Positions 48,421 through 59,024 of a stretch of DNA of 64,000 nucleotides are shown one piece after another. Every line of letters begins with the position of its first letter. Position 1 is the stretch's first letter. The stretch is from Colletes latitarsis. Lineage: Eukaryota > Arthropoda > Insecta > Hymenoptera > Colletidae. Location: positions 6,944,001-7,008,000 of the forward strand of contig NC_135143.1 in the NCBI RefSeq assembly GCF_051014445.1. The letters are read 5' to 3'. The position numbers were made by a program, and so were the translations under genes. The notes below the pieces were generated by a model. The model saw only the letters and a list, made by a program, of their open reading frames with translations, was not told the DNA's origin and searched no databases.

Positions 48421-50084
48421 TAGGGCGTTCGCCCACCCCTGGGAAAAATTTTAATGGAAGATTCTAGAGGCCAAAATAAGACGAAAATCAAGAATACCAA
48501 TTTGTTGATGGAAGCTTCGTTAAAAAGTTATTAACGTTTAAAGTTCCGCCCGTACTGAATTTTTTTCTCGAAAATGGTTAGGATTCCGGGGGTATGTATA
48601 ATGACCAAAAATGATTGTAATTGACCCCCGCAACTGAAAATAATTTTTCCAGAACGATTTGAAATTTTTTTTTTTGTCGAAAAATTAGGCACCTACACCT
48701 TGTCGATTTTTCTTAAAAATTCGTTTTTCAGTTTTAATAATTTTGTTTGACGTCCTACAGAAAAGTTGTCTAATACTTTTTTGTAGGTACCCATGAGCTC
48801 TACTTCAAAAAAAAGTTTCATTGAAATATATTCACAATTGTAGGAGTTATGGCTGTTTGAAAATTGGACCATTTTTATGGGGTTTTTCTCATTTTGTGGG
48901 TTCAAGGACCAACTTTTCAAATATTTTTGCGATTTGTACATATTCTCCATCAAAATACGCGTAGTTTGCTTTTTTAAACTTTAAAATCGTCCAATCCGTT
49001 CAGGAGTTATGACGTTTTAAAGATATGCATGAAATTTCAAGGAAGCATTTCTGGCCTCATATTAGATTTTTGGTAAACAATTTTTTTCTCGAAAATGCGT
49101 AGGATTTCGGGGGTATATATAATGACAAAAAATGATTGCAATTGCACCCTGTAACTAAATATAATTTTTTTAGTATGATTTGAAATTTTTTAATTTCGTC
49201 TAAAAATTTAAGTACCTACTCGAATTTTTTTCTCGAAAGTGGGTAGGATTTCGGAGGTATGTGTATTCACCAAAAATGATTGAAATTGACCACCGCAACT
49301 AAAAATAATTTTTCCAGAACGATTTGAAATTTTTTTTTTTGTCGAAAAATTAGGCACCTACACCTTGTCGATTTTTCTTAAAAATTCGTTTTTCATTTTG
49401 AGTAATTTTGTTTAAAGCTCTGCAGAAAAGTTGTGTAATACTTTTTTGTAGGTACCCATAAGCTCTATTTCAGAAAAAAGTTTCACTGAAATATATTCAC
49501 TATTGTAGGAGTATTGGCTGTTTGAAAATTGGACCATTTTTATGTGGTTTTTCTCATTTTACTGGGTCAAAGAACAACTTTTTCATTATTGTTAGAATTT
49601 CTACACATTGTACACCAAAATACGCGTAGTTTGCTTTTTTAAACATTAAAATCGTCCAATCCGTTCAAAAGTCATGATGTTTTAAAGATTTGAATGAAAT
49701 TTCGGGGAACGATTTCTGGCCTGAAATTAAATTTTCGGTAAGGAATTTTTTTCTTGAAAATGTGTAGGATTTCGGGGGTAGTCTATTCACCAAAAATAAT
49801 CGCAATTGACCCCCGCAACCAAAAATAATTTTTCCAGAACGAATTGAAATTTTCCAATTTCGGTCGTTATGGCAGTGGTAGTGTGTTACGAAAGTCCATA
49901 AGATGTAAGATCTACTCATGTACCTCTCGTCTGTGGTGAGAACTACTATCGCGCTCACGTAGCTGTTCTTAGATTGCTGTTCTACATGCAGAACGTGAAA
50001 CGTTAATAACTTTTTAACGAAGCTTCAATCAATAAATTGGTATTCTTGATTTTTGTCTTATTTTGGCCTCTAGAATCTCCCATT
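48421..50084 (+). mobile_element. GTF element copy 8 (1664 bp, longest; right tip missing)
   Basis: The left end is TAGGGCGTTCGCCC, with the usual first C mutated to T and a TA just before it. There are two long modules (about 48690-49075 and 49360-49740) and several short modules in plus orientation. The right inverted repeat stops at TCTCCCATT, about 37 bp short. An unrelated ~139-bp block (49861-49999) interrupts the sequence just inside the right inverted repeat. The minus-strand frame of the first long module is open (48693-48953); the second long module breaks the frame with TAA. Confidence 0.88.
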
Positions 50085-52547
50085 CTAGATGGAAAATCTG
50101 CTAGCAAATCTGAGAACTTTGTACGTGTGATAGAAGACTCAACCTCTTCTCTCCGATTGCTCCCTTTCCTTCGCTATCTTTCCTTCTCATTTGACTAGCG
50201 TAAAGTGCATTTTTGTGGTCTTTTCTGGGAAATTTTTTGCGAATAAACTATAACACATTTTGTAATTAAATTTATGAGGTTTATTTATATGTACTTGAGT
50301 GACATTTAAAAATTTTTTGTGCGAAAAAATGTTAAAATTGGTGGCACTGCATACTCTAAACCATAGTTATTTTTAAAAAACAGTTATAACTCGAACTAAA
50401 AAAAGATTCAGTATCTCAGTTTATACAAAATTGGCAACACTTTGAAGTGGAAGTGTCAATTTTTATGTAATTCTTCAAAACTCATTATAAGTTTTAAATC
50501 GATATACGTGTGTTTATGGCTTATACTAGAATTAAGCAAATCTTTCGATATCTTTCATATTTTTCTAATCTGTAAAAGAAATAAATAATATTAACAAATT
50601 TTAAGAAAAGAAGTTTTAAGTATTATAAAATTTTTTTTCATTCATTCTAGTACCTGCTATATAGTTAAACTCTTATTGATTAAAAATCCGTTTTTCTTTG
50701 TTTTCTTCTGATATGTAGGATGGCGAAAGTCACGGAAACCATTAGATGATGTTTTTTTGTTCTCACTGCATTCAAAGATGTGCAAAGTGGGAATTTATTA
50801 ATATTTTAGTTTGAAAAAAATTGCACACATTATTCGAATACTAATAAATAAGTGTGTAAAATCCGGATGAAAAAGAATATACAGTTTTTATCTCAAAAAT
50901 TATTCAAAAATACATGTTGTACAGTAGAATACCCCCTTAATTCGACTCAAAAAAAGAGTACACATATCTGATTTATTTAGTGTTTGAAATTAATGCTTAA
51001 ATTAATTTCACATACTTCGTCTATTTAGTATAACTCTTTTCCTTCCTTCAGTCATTGACAATCTCCTTTACAATTAAGACCTTATATATTTATACAAAAT
51101 TTTTTAAATTAAAAACAATTAAAGATATTTGTTCGTTTATCTGTTTTATTTAGATACATATTTATATATATTCTTCAGTACATAATTATGAAAATGATAA
51201 GTGAGGTTGAAATTTTATCTCGCGTTCTATTTCTTCGCGAAGTATTTCCCCGTTTCCGGTTACACCACGATCATCGCGAGCCAGCTTGCATAATATTTTC
51301 GATGAGGATAGATGAGCGAGCCGTAACATGTTCCGAATGCACAGACTTTATTTGCGAAAAAAAATTGGATGACGAAGGCAAGGACCTGCACGGTCGTAGG
51401 CTGGTCACGGATGTGACGCATGAACGGGTACCACATAGCCCTTCTTTTTTTTTTTTTCTTTCTCGTCTCCTTTGGCCCCTTTGGCCATCCACTCCTGCGA
51501 ATCCTAATATCCACGTTTGACGTCATGCCAAATACGTACCCTTACTCGTCTGGAATAAGTCACGAGCGACGCCGCAATAGAGGATCGAAGCAAACGTCGA
51601 AGAAGAAAATGGAAGGCCGTGATACATATGTCCAGAATCTTCCAGACGACGTATTGTGTGCACCCCGATAGTTATCGTTAAATAATAGACGAAACAATCG
51701 AAATTGTACCACCCCATACGCGCAGAATTTTAAACGAATCGTGAACGGATCGATTTATTATTTTCTGAATGTTCGAACTACCCTGTGGTTGCCACAAAAG
51801 GAATAACAACTCTGACAAATATATTTGGTTTTGAAATTTTCACCATTTTCTATATTCAAATACGAATTTATCGAAATGATATTTAGTTAAATATTTTATT
51901 TTCTCCTGCCCTACGGTGGAATAAAATAAATAAAAGAAAATCGCAAAGACGTCGTTTCTCGATCCATCGGTTTAATTATGTCCCTTAATAAGCGAACCAT
52001 AATTTCGTGTGCACGCGTGCGATGTTGTTATCCATTTCACGGACGAATTGCTGTCTGTTTGGTCAGTATCGTCGTTAACATTTTCGCGAGAGGGGTGGAA
52101 AAACGACAGAATGAAATCAACGAATTTCCGCTTTTCAAACTCGGTACGGTACGGTTCGGTGATTTCGATAGGAATCGGTAAAATTATCGAGAGCATAGCG
52201 ACGGTCGTGCAGGTCTGAGTTAGGTACGCAGGAACGTACAACAGACTCGTGCGCTGGACGGTCCGATTTGAATACATAACTGGCCGGATATAAACGAGCC
52301 TATGAATAAAATTTAAATTCCAATCAGCGACCGAACAATGCGACAATACCTGCGGTCGTCCGGTAGAAATCAAGTCGTATAATGCGTTCAGCGAATCTAT
52401 CGTCTAGACCTTGTGGCATTTATAATCAGCAAAACAAAAATTCTCGGTAAAAAGTTCGCCTTCTGAAAATTGTTTTAAAATAATCTAGAGAAAAAAGTAA
52501 CCAACGATAATCATTAAAATATCAACGTTAGATTCAGCGAAAATTTG
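50085..52547. other. No gene recognised
   Basis: AT-rich at 50200-51180. At about 50922-50942 CAGTAGAATACCCCCTTAAT resembles a transposon terminus but has no partner. A GC-richer island at 51190-51670 and another at 51960-52400 hold overlapping frames on both strands with no recognised product. Confidence 0.45.
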
Positions 52548-52593
52548 TTATTTATTTATCTATGGGCAAACCCCCCATTGATTTATACAAATT
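52548..52593 (-). mobile_element. Probable retroposon 3' tail, copy 2
   Basis: On the minus strand: TATAAATCAATGGGGGGTTT, GCCCATAGATAAATAAATAA. It shares the ATGGGG(G)TT, CCC and TAAATAAATAA order with 36353-36402. No coding portion is visible upstream. Confidence 0.4.
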
Positions 52594-52976
52594 ATTAGTC
52601 CGTCGTATGTAAATTACAAAAGATTGTTTATCTGACGTCGAAATTTCTCCGAGAATACATTCAAATTATATTATTTGCATACTGAATATATGAACTGGAT
52701 CAGAAAACGGTTCTTTGAAATATGTATAGAGCTGAAGAATTTCAGAAGCGTTCGAACAAAATCTGTGAAACAAAAGATACTTTATCTCACGTTTCTACTT
52801 TTCTTTTTATTAATTTACATTATTTCTTACACATTACTGTGGATGAATTTTATAGGAGAATTTATTCGTTGCGACGAAGGATAATTATTCATTTAAGTGA
52901 AGGACAATTGTTCTTATTTCATAATTACTAATACGGTTTTTTTCGTATTATCAACAATTTCCTTCTCTGTGTGTCG

Positions 52977-53075
52977 AATTTCATTGAGTTTGAGATGCCG
53001 AGTAAAAGGGATTGCAAGGCATAAATCGTGGAAAATTAACCGTGAAAATTTTAATGAAATTTAACCGTGCCTTAC
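52977..53075 (+). repeat. 99-bp dispersed duplication, copy 1
   Basis: Matches 54121-54219 in the same orientation with no net length change. Shared blocks are AGTTTGAGATG, CGTGGAAAATTAAC, GAAAATTTTAAT and GTGCCTTAC. Substitutions are spread along the length. The two copies lie 1.1 kb apart. Confidence 0.8.
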
Positions 53076-53514
53076 TCGCGTGGAAGAAAATCCAGTCGAG
53101 AAAATATTTTAGATCTAAATTTAAATAAAAATTGATTCGATAAAAAATTAAGTGGGAGCAGAAGCGCGTCGAAAACGAGTCAATACGGTCGGAATTATGA
53201 AGGAAACCGAGGTTAGCAAGCATCTGTATGAGTGGCGTCGACGAAAAGCAAACGTCATAATTGCCACGTAATTATGCGCATTTTAATTTGTCAGCCACCA
53301 CCCTTAACCCCCTCCGGTTACTTTGTTCCCCGGTACTATGGCGTGGAACGCGCGAGCAATCGCAGCAAATTACAATCATGTCTGTTTGACGTGCGTGAGA
53401 GTTTGATTTATTAATCATCGGCCCGCAACGGGACAGTTATCCGAATATTTTCGCGCCGTTGCGCCCGCCGTAATTTTCTCTCCTCACGTTCAAAATGCCC
53501 GTGTATTGCAGAAC

Positions 53515-53540
53515 AGAGAGAGAGAGAGAGAGAGAGAGAG
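53515..53540 (+). repeat. (AG)13 microsatellite
   Basis: Thirteen uninterrupted AG dinucleotides, followed by a CT-rich stretch (TATCTCTCTTTGATTCTCTT). Confidence 0.95.
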
Positions 53541-54120
53541 CCCAGTCTATCTCTCTTTGATTCTCTTTATTTTTCTCGCGAAGAATATTCTTAACACGTT
53601 TTCCAAATTTCCCTGTTCTAGGGATATCGACACTTTTTCAAATTATAGCGTAACGAGTAGAAATATTCAATAGTTCACTTGAGTACTTATTATTTTGTTT
53701 CTAATTATAATTATTGAATTTAGAAGTGTTAAGGTTCGAGATAGTCTTCGAGATAGGCCAGTGACCACCGTGGTAATCAAGTGTCATCTACCACTCCACT
53801 CAATTTATAAGAAATTTAACAGAATTGTAGAATTAAAATTAAGCACGTAGTGGGGAACTTTTCGATGAGATAAAATAACTTTTGTATCGTAGAATAATGA
53901 TGAACTTAAAATTACAATTAAAAGACAATATATCAATTTTTGAAATAAAATGTAAGTGATCTTTCAGAAATGTCACAAAAACTACAAATCAGTTACGTAG
54001 AGTAATGTTACATATGTGAAATACATTGGCATCGTTTATGAAACTGTGAGATACAAAGTAAAAATTGTTCTTATTCCATGGTTTTCTGTGTTATGAATTC
54101 TTTCCTTTTTTTTGGGGTCA

Positions 54121-54219
54121 GATTTCATCAAGTTTGAGATGTTGAATGAAAGAAATTAGGGGGCACGAATCGTGGAAAATTAACTATGAAAATTTTAATA
54201 GAAGTTAAGTGTGCCTTAC
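54121..54219 (+). repeat. 99-bp dispersed duplication, copy 2
   Basis: Counterpart of 52977-53075. Begins ATTTCATCAAGTTTGAGATG and ends AGTGTGCCTTAC. No terminal inverted repeats or target duplication noticed. Confidence 0.8.
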
Positions 54220-55270
54220 AGCTCTTTTTTATTAAGCATTTGAAACCATACACATAGGTTTATGTGCATTACCATGGCGGGACAAAACAGCGCAGTACAA
54301 CGAAATTCTCAAATTTGTAATTTACATTCTTCCACAAACAAAAAATAATTTTACAAGCCTCCATATTGGGTTTCTAAATAAACAGATTAATGCTCGTTAG
54401 TAATTAACTGAGTTACCGTAAAAGAATGGAAGACAGATTGACAACTTGTGAAAAAGGTAACGGTTGAGTGTCCCCCTGGTGGTGAATGCGAGAAGTTCTC
54501 TCTTTCTATTCTGCCCCTTTTTGATTTCATGATGCAAAGCGTCGCATTGTCGAATGGCTCGACGTGTGCAGTACGTTTCAGCGATACGATCGAACGATTA
54601 TCTGTATCAGCGAATTTTCGCGAATTAACGACGCCTCTAGTACTCGCTTCCGGTTGACCGCCATGACACCGAAGCAGCGCGATTGCGAGTTCGCGAATTT
54701 TGAATTTTTCCCAGCCCCACCTTCCCCTATTCGATAGGACTCGGCGAAATTTCACTGCTGATACCGAAACGCCTCGTTAATGTCGATGAATCCGAGATAC
54801 GGGACGTCGACATAATACGTCGGGTGTGCGTAACGAATTCGTGAATGACACTAACGAGTAAATAATACAAGCGCGACCGTTGACGCTCGCAAACAAGTCG
54901 GTTCATTATGCCATGTTTTCATTGGCGGAACGTTCGATTACTAATATTTGATCGGTTCTCGCGCGCATACGAACGCGATAACGCCGATTCTCGTGGCGAT
55001 CGTGAAATATTTACGATCGTCGGTTTGCTGAGTTTAAACTTATCGAATTTGCGAGCGGCACACCGTGAGTCACGAATCGTTTTTACTAGTCGCGTGCCGC
55101 AGAGAGATACCTTTCAATTAAGTCGATCCAGACACATTTAGAGTTTTGTAATTTCGACGGCTTTTAGAGGAAGGGGATTGGTGACTAAAAATTCCTGGAG
55201 TTCTCTGTAAAAGGAGTTTAATTACTGCCGCGCATGCTTTTTCACGAGTTTTATAAAACTCGCGTGTACA

Positions 55271-55300
55271 CAGTATGGTCGAAAAGTTTTAGGACTCAAT
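55271..55300 (+). mobile_element. Possible Tc1-like transposon end
   Basis: CAGTATGGTCGAAAAGTTTT followed by AGGACT has the CAGT...GGTC..AAAGTTTTAGGA form of Tc1-like inverted ends. The two bases before it are CA rather than the expected TA, and no partner end or Tc1 transposase is in view. It could be a solitary relic or chance. Confidence 0.35.
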
Positions 55301-55582
55301 TTTTTGCCTCTATCCTGTCAGTGTCGTTTACCAGAGCGCAATAGAATTACGTATACTCCGCCACGAAACTATAAAACGTGCAGGAGCATGAAGGGAAAAA
55401 GTATTTCGCGGGTAACTTTTTTCTTTTTTCACAATGTTATTGTTTACTTTTCGTAGTAGTATTATACTCTTTAGAGTTATGAGAATTTCTCAATATTGGA
55501 ATCTCAAGAACTTTGACCTTCGAAACTGCGAGGGTTAATTGATAGCTTGACATTAAATTTATTGTATTTAAAATGTACATAT
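55301..55582. other. Nothing recognised before the mariner relic
   Basis: No repeat or gene identified between the Tc1-like end and the stop codon of the mariner relic. The region should contain the mariner 3' end, but no inverted repeat is recognisable. Confidence 0.4.
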
Positions 55583-55790
55583 TTATTTTTCTATATCACC
55601 ATTTAGTGCAACGCATTTTCCTAAACGCCCCTTCCACTTTTTTATTCCATTCACGAAGAAATATCCGGGTTTACTCTCGATCTAACTGCCGACGGTAACT
55701 CGAACTTCGATAATCGATGTAGAATGTGTACCTTTCAATACCTTTTTCAATTTTGTGAACAAGCAGAAATCTGATGGTGCCCAATTAGAA
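55583..55790 (-). pseudogene. Mariner transposase C-terminal relic
   Basis: Read on the minus strand, about 68 codons match the end of a mariner transposase. NWAPSDFCLFTKLKKVLKG corresponds to the conserved SPDLAPSDFHLF-KLKK region, including the Asp of the third catalytic position. After an in-frame TAG (replacing a codon within the C-terminal domain) the frame continues to NGIKKW, KCVALNGDIEK and a stop at 55583-55585, the usual mariner C-terminal wording. Sequence upstream (55790-56014) is open but not recognisable. The N-terminal DNA-binding domain and first two catalytic residues are not found. This is a different and older copy from that at 57793. Confidence 0.75.
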
Positions 55791-56829
55791 TTGAGTTCCG
55801 ACGTTAAAAATTCTATCAAAAATAGTTTCTTGGTACGCAATTTAGAATTTGAAATCATAATAAATGACACTGTTATGCAACGATGGTACACAAAAAAATT
55901 GAAAATTAATAAGACATAGTTTAAGAATGCGAATGTTAAAGTTGAATGTAACAGTGATATGAATTCATTTGTTACACAGACTTTTTTAAAGAAAATAAAA
56001 GAGGTAGGGTACATTTTTAATACATCAGATGATGAATTTAAAAAAATTGGTTTTTTAAATGTTTCATTAGCCTTACAAAGATTATAACAAAATTTATTTA
56101 GGTTTAATACACATCCAGTGTATTGTATGTAATACCAAAAAAATATTTTTTAAAAAAGAAAAAGAAATTTTAGTTAAATCACTGTATTAAAAAAAGTCAC
56201 TTCACTCAAAAAGAACAATTTCTTTTCATTTTTTATTAACGTAAAGTAAAATGTATGGAAATTAGACCGTGGAATAAAATAGGTACGTTTGATATTTAAT
56301 ATTTTTATAATAAATTCATTTTTAGTAACTTTGGAATTCTTCCAACTGACGATCGAGGGACTCATTTTTCATTTCGCATTAACGAATCTGCTTAAACATT
56401 TCGGATACGCTCCGATTCTCCCTGGTGGTGTCCTTCCGTGCCAGTTCACGCAATTCAAATCGAGTATAATAACCGGCGCAACGGCATCGCTAACATCGAC
56501 GCCAGTAGTTTGAATTTTAGTTTAATTGAAGTTAAGTGTCCATTAGAAACTCTAGTCTCTGTCAGAGCGTACCGCCAATGTTGGCGTTACAATTCAAAAG
56601 TATCCTATTTGGCAGACCGCACGATGCCCGTCATTTAAATGCGGTTACCAATATTACCGACCACAGGGCAATACTCTGTCGTTCCATACTTTACATGCGC
56701 CGCTTACCTCCGGCGTATTTCGGTATTTATAAATTTAACTCTTACGCCGACCGCACACGAATTCTCGCGAACACGCATCTGTTCTACTCGAACTTCTCAA
56801 AGTTCGTATTTTGTTCATTATTAACGAAG
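55791..56829. other. No gene recognised
   Basis: AT-rich to 56330. The GC-richer part 56390-56820 has three overlapping plus-strand frames with no recognised product. CGTACCG motifs recur but are not a clear repeat. Confidence 0.45.
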
Positions 56830-57260
56830 CGTACAGTTACGTCAAAAAAATAGTTTCTTACCCAGCGTCAAAATTACATACGTCCTTAAAGGTACCAAAT
56901 TATTTTTAGGTGTTTAAAATAAATTAAATTAGCACAAAATAAAAATTCAAATTTCCATTCGTGCTGTAAAAACAGGACAAACGGAAATTTATATTTTAAA
57001 CTTGATCAACTTAATTTATTACTAGTGGACCGTTTAACAAATTTTCGTACAGTTACGTCAAAAAAAATAGTTTCTTACCCAGCGTCGAAATTACATACGT
57101 CCTTAAAGATACCAAATTATTTTTAGGTGTTTAAAATAAATTAAATTAGCACAAAATAAAAATTCAAAATTCCATTCGTGCTGTAAAAACAGGACAAACG
57201 GAAATTTATATTTTGAACTTGATCAACTTAATTTATTACTAGTGGGCCGTTTAACAAATT
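56830..57260. repeat. 216-bp tandem duplication, two near-identical copies
   Basis: Copy one is 56830-57045 and copy two 57046-57260, starting CGTACAGTTACGTCAAAAAA and ending GGCCGTTTAACAAATT (GGACC in copy one). Only a handful of substitutions and single-base A-run changes separate them. Each unit also holds an internal inverted pair: CAAATTTCCATTCGTGCTGT and, further on, GACAAACGGAAATTTATATT. A recent event. Confidence 0.93.
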
Positions 57261-57792
57261 GTTACAAAGCTTTAAAATAATTATATTAAATTTTTTCTTG
57301 ACTGCTTCTTTTTAAGTTTTTAGTAATTTTTAATTTTTTTTTATAGTAAAATCTATATTTTTTTATACCTATCTGTTAGCGAATATTAAGACGAGAATAT
57401 TATACTACACAACAAAATTTTTGAACAATCTACTGGTAATATATTAACCCTTAACTAGTGTCATGGGGTATTTGTAGAGCTCCACGACTAAAATTTATTT
57501 TATTTCCACTCAATATTGCATCTTTTTTTAAACCCACTTTGAATGAGGAAATTTTAGTGGCAAAAATTCAAGCCTTATTGTACATTCATTAGCTACCGTT
57601 TACTAATTATCTGATCTAGAAGTTGCTGTTCTGATTCAACAATTCTACTAAAAATTCAATTAAAAATGAAGATGAAGTTGCCTAAATAAACACTAAACTT
57701 TCGAACCCAAATTTTTCTGAAAAGTATAATACGAAGAAATTTGTACTAGTCTTTGGTTCGATTTTAACCCGTTACGAAATCACGATGTTCGC
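57261..57792. other. AT-rich DNA, nothing recognised
   Basis: No open frame of note and no repeat match. It directly precedes the left border of the mariner element. Confidence 0.5.
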
Positions 57793-59024
57793 TACGAAGG
57801 TGGACCCAAAAGTACTCGACCTAACAAAAAAAGCACAAGAAATTTGGAAACAGATATCTTTATTTTTCAACATAATCTCCTTTTAGCTGGGTACACTTTT
57901 CTGAGCGGTATTCAATAACTTCAATACCCTATTTATAGTGAGAACCATCGAGGTCCTCAAAATAGCCATTAACCACAGACTGCACCTCTTCATTATTGGA
58001 AAATCTTTTACCACCGACCCATTTTTTCAAGTTTGGAAGGAGAAAATAATCCGAGGGGGCTAAATCCGGCGAATCGGGTGCGTGAGGGAGCAATTCAAAC
58101 TTCAACTCCTGGATTTTGGCCATCGCGATAACGGATGTGTGAACTGGTGCATTGCCTTGATGAAACAACACTTTCTTTTTCGTCAAATGCGGCCGTTTTT
58201 CCTTGATTTTGTTACTCAAACGCTGCAATAAATTCGCATAATACTCGCCGTTGATTGTTTTTCCTTTTTCAAGATAATCAATGAAAATTGTTCCACACGC
58301 ATCCCAAAAAACTGACGCCATGACCTTGCCAGAAGATGGATCTGTCTTCGCCTTCTTTGGAGCTGGTTCTCCCCTTACAGTCCATTGTTTCGACTGTTTC
58401 TTCGACTCAGATGTGAAGTGATGGACCCAGGTTTCATCCATGGTTATGAAGCGTCGCAGAAACTCGGCTTTATTCCTGTGAAATATAGCCAAACACTCGA
58501 TTGAAACATCCTCGCGACGCTGTTTTTGTTCCATTGTGAGCAAGCACGGCACCCATCTTTCGCACAACTTTCTCATATCAAAATTTTCAGTCAATATGCG
58601 TTGTACAGCACTTTTTGAAATGCCTACCATGTCTGCAAGCTCGCGCACTTTCAGTCGACGATCGTCCAATACCGTTTTGTGGATTTTCTTCACCATTTTC
58701 GGTGTGGTCACTTCATTTGATCGACCACTACGGTGTTCGTCTTGGCAGCTCGTACGGCCTCGTTTAAATTCTGCCACCCAATATTTTATTGTTGTAAATG
58801 AAGGAGCAGACTTCCTTAGAGTAGAATCTAGCTCAGTTTTGATATTGGTTGGACTGAGACCTTTCAAATGAAAATATTGTATCACATGACGATGACCAAT
58901 TTTTTCCATGTTTAAAAATTTACTGATTGCGTTCACTATTAATGGCTGTCAAACAAATACTAAACAATGTAGCGTCTTCAAACTTGAAACTTGAGCTTTG
59001 TAAGGTTGGTACTTCCGACCATAG
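57793..59024 (-). mobile_element. Mariner transposon, irritans-like, inactive
   Basis: The gene runs on the minus strand. The left (3') end reads inward TACGAAGGTGGACCCAAAAG, then TACTCGACCTAACA. The right (5') end reads inward on the minus strand TATGGTCGGAAGTACCAACC, then TTACAAAG. The two termini share AAGTAC and ACCT-ACAAA as imperfect inverted repeats of about 28 bp, and TA lies at both borders, as expected for mariner. The length of ~1.23 kb is normal for the family. It is more intact than the other transposons here, so it is probably the most recent DNA transposon with coding capacity in the window. Confidence 0.88.
57860..58909 (-). pseudogene. Mariner transposase pseudogene (catalytic Asp lost, premature stop)
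   Basis: The natural ATG is at 58907-58909 (MEKIGHR); the open frame extends nine codons further upstream only to a GTG. From that ATG the normal length would be 348 codons. Visible features, counted from the upstream GTG: two helix-turn-helix regions (about residues 15-50 and 97-115), the linker motif WVPCLLT at 128-134 (usually WVPHLLT or WVPREL), first catalytic Asp 167 in TMDETWVHH, and third catalytic Asp 296 in SPDLAPSDY, giving the DD34D spacing. The second catalytic position (261, HQGNAPVHTS) is Gly encoded by GGC instead of Asp (GAC). A TAG at 57929-57931 then cuts off the last 22 codons, which remain readable (ending KGDYVEK) to a TAA at 57860. Wording in GKVMASVFWDA and DYLEKGKTING points to the irritans subfamily. 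It cannot be an active enzyme. Confidence 0.92.

Larger units (their letters stand above)
53076..55270. other. No gene recognised
   Basis: Contains an (AG)n tract and the second copy of the 99-bp duplication. GC-richer islands lie at 53220-53480 and 54440-55130. Frames at 54387-54755 (minus) and 54908-55141 (plus) have no recognised domains. Confidence 0.45.

Noticed and set aside
58909..58936. GTG-initiated N-terminal extension of the mariner transposase
   Set aside because: GTG is not a normal eukaryotic start; family proteins begin MEK, matching the ATG at 58907-58909.
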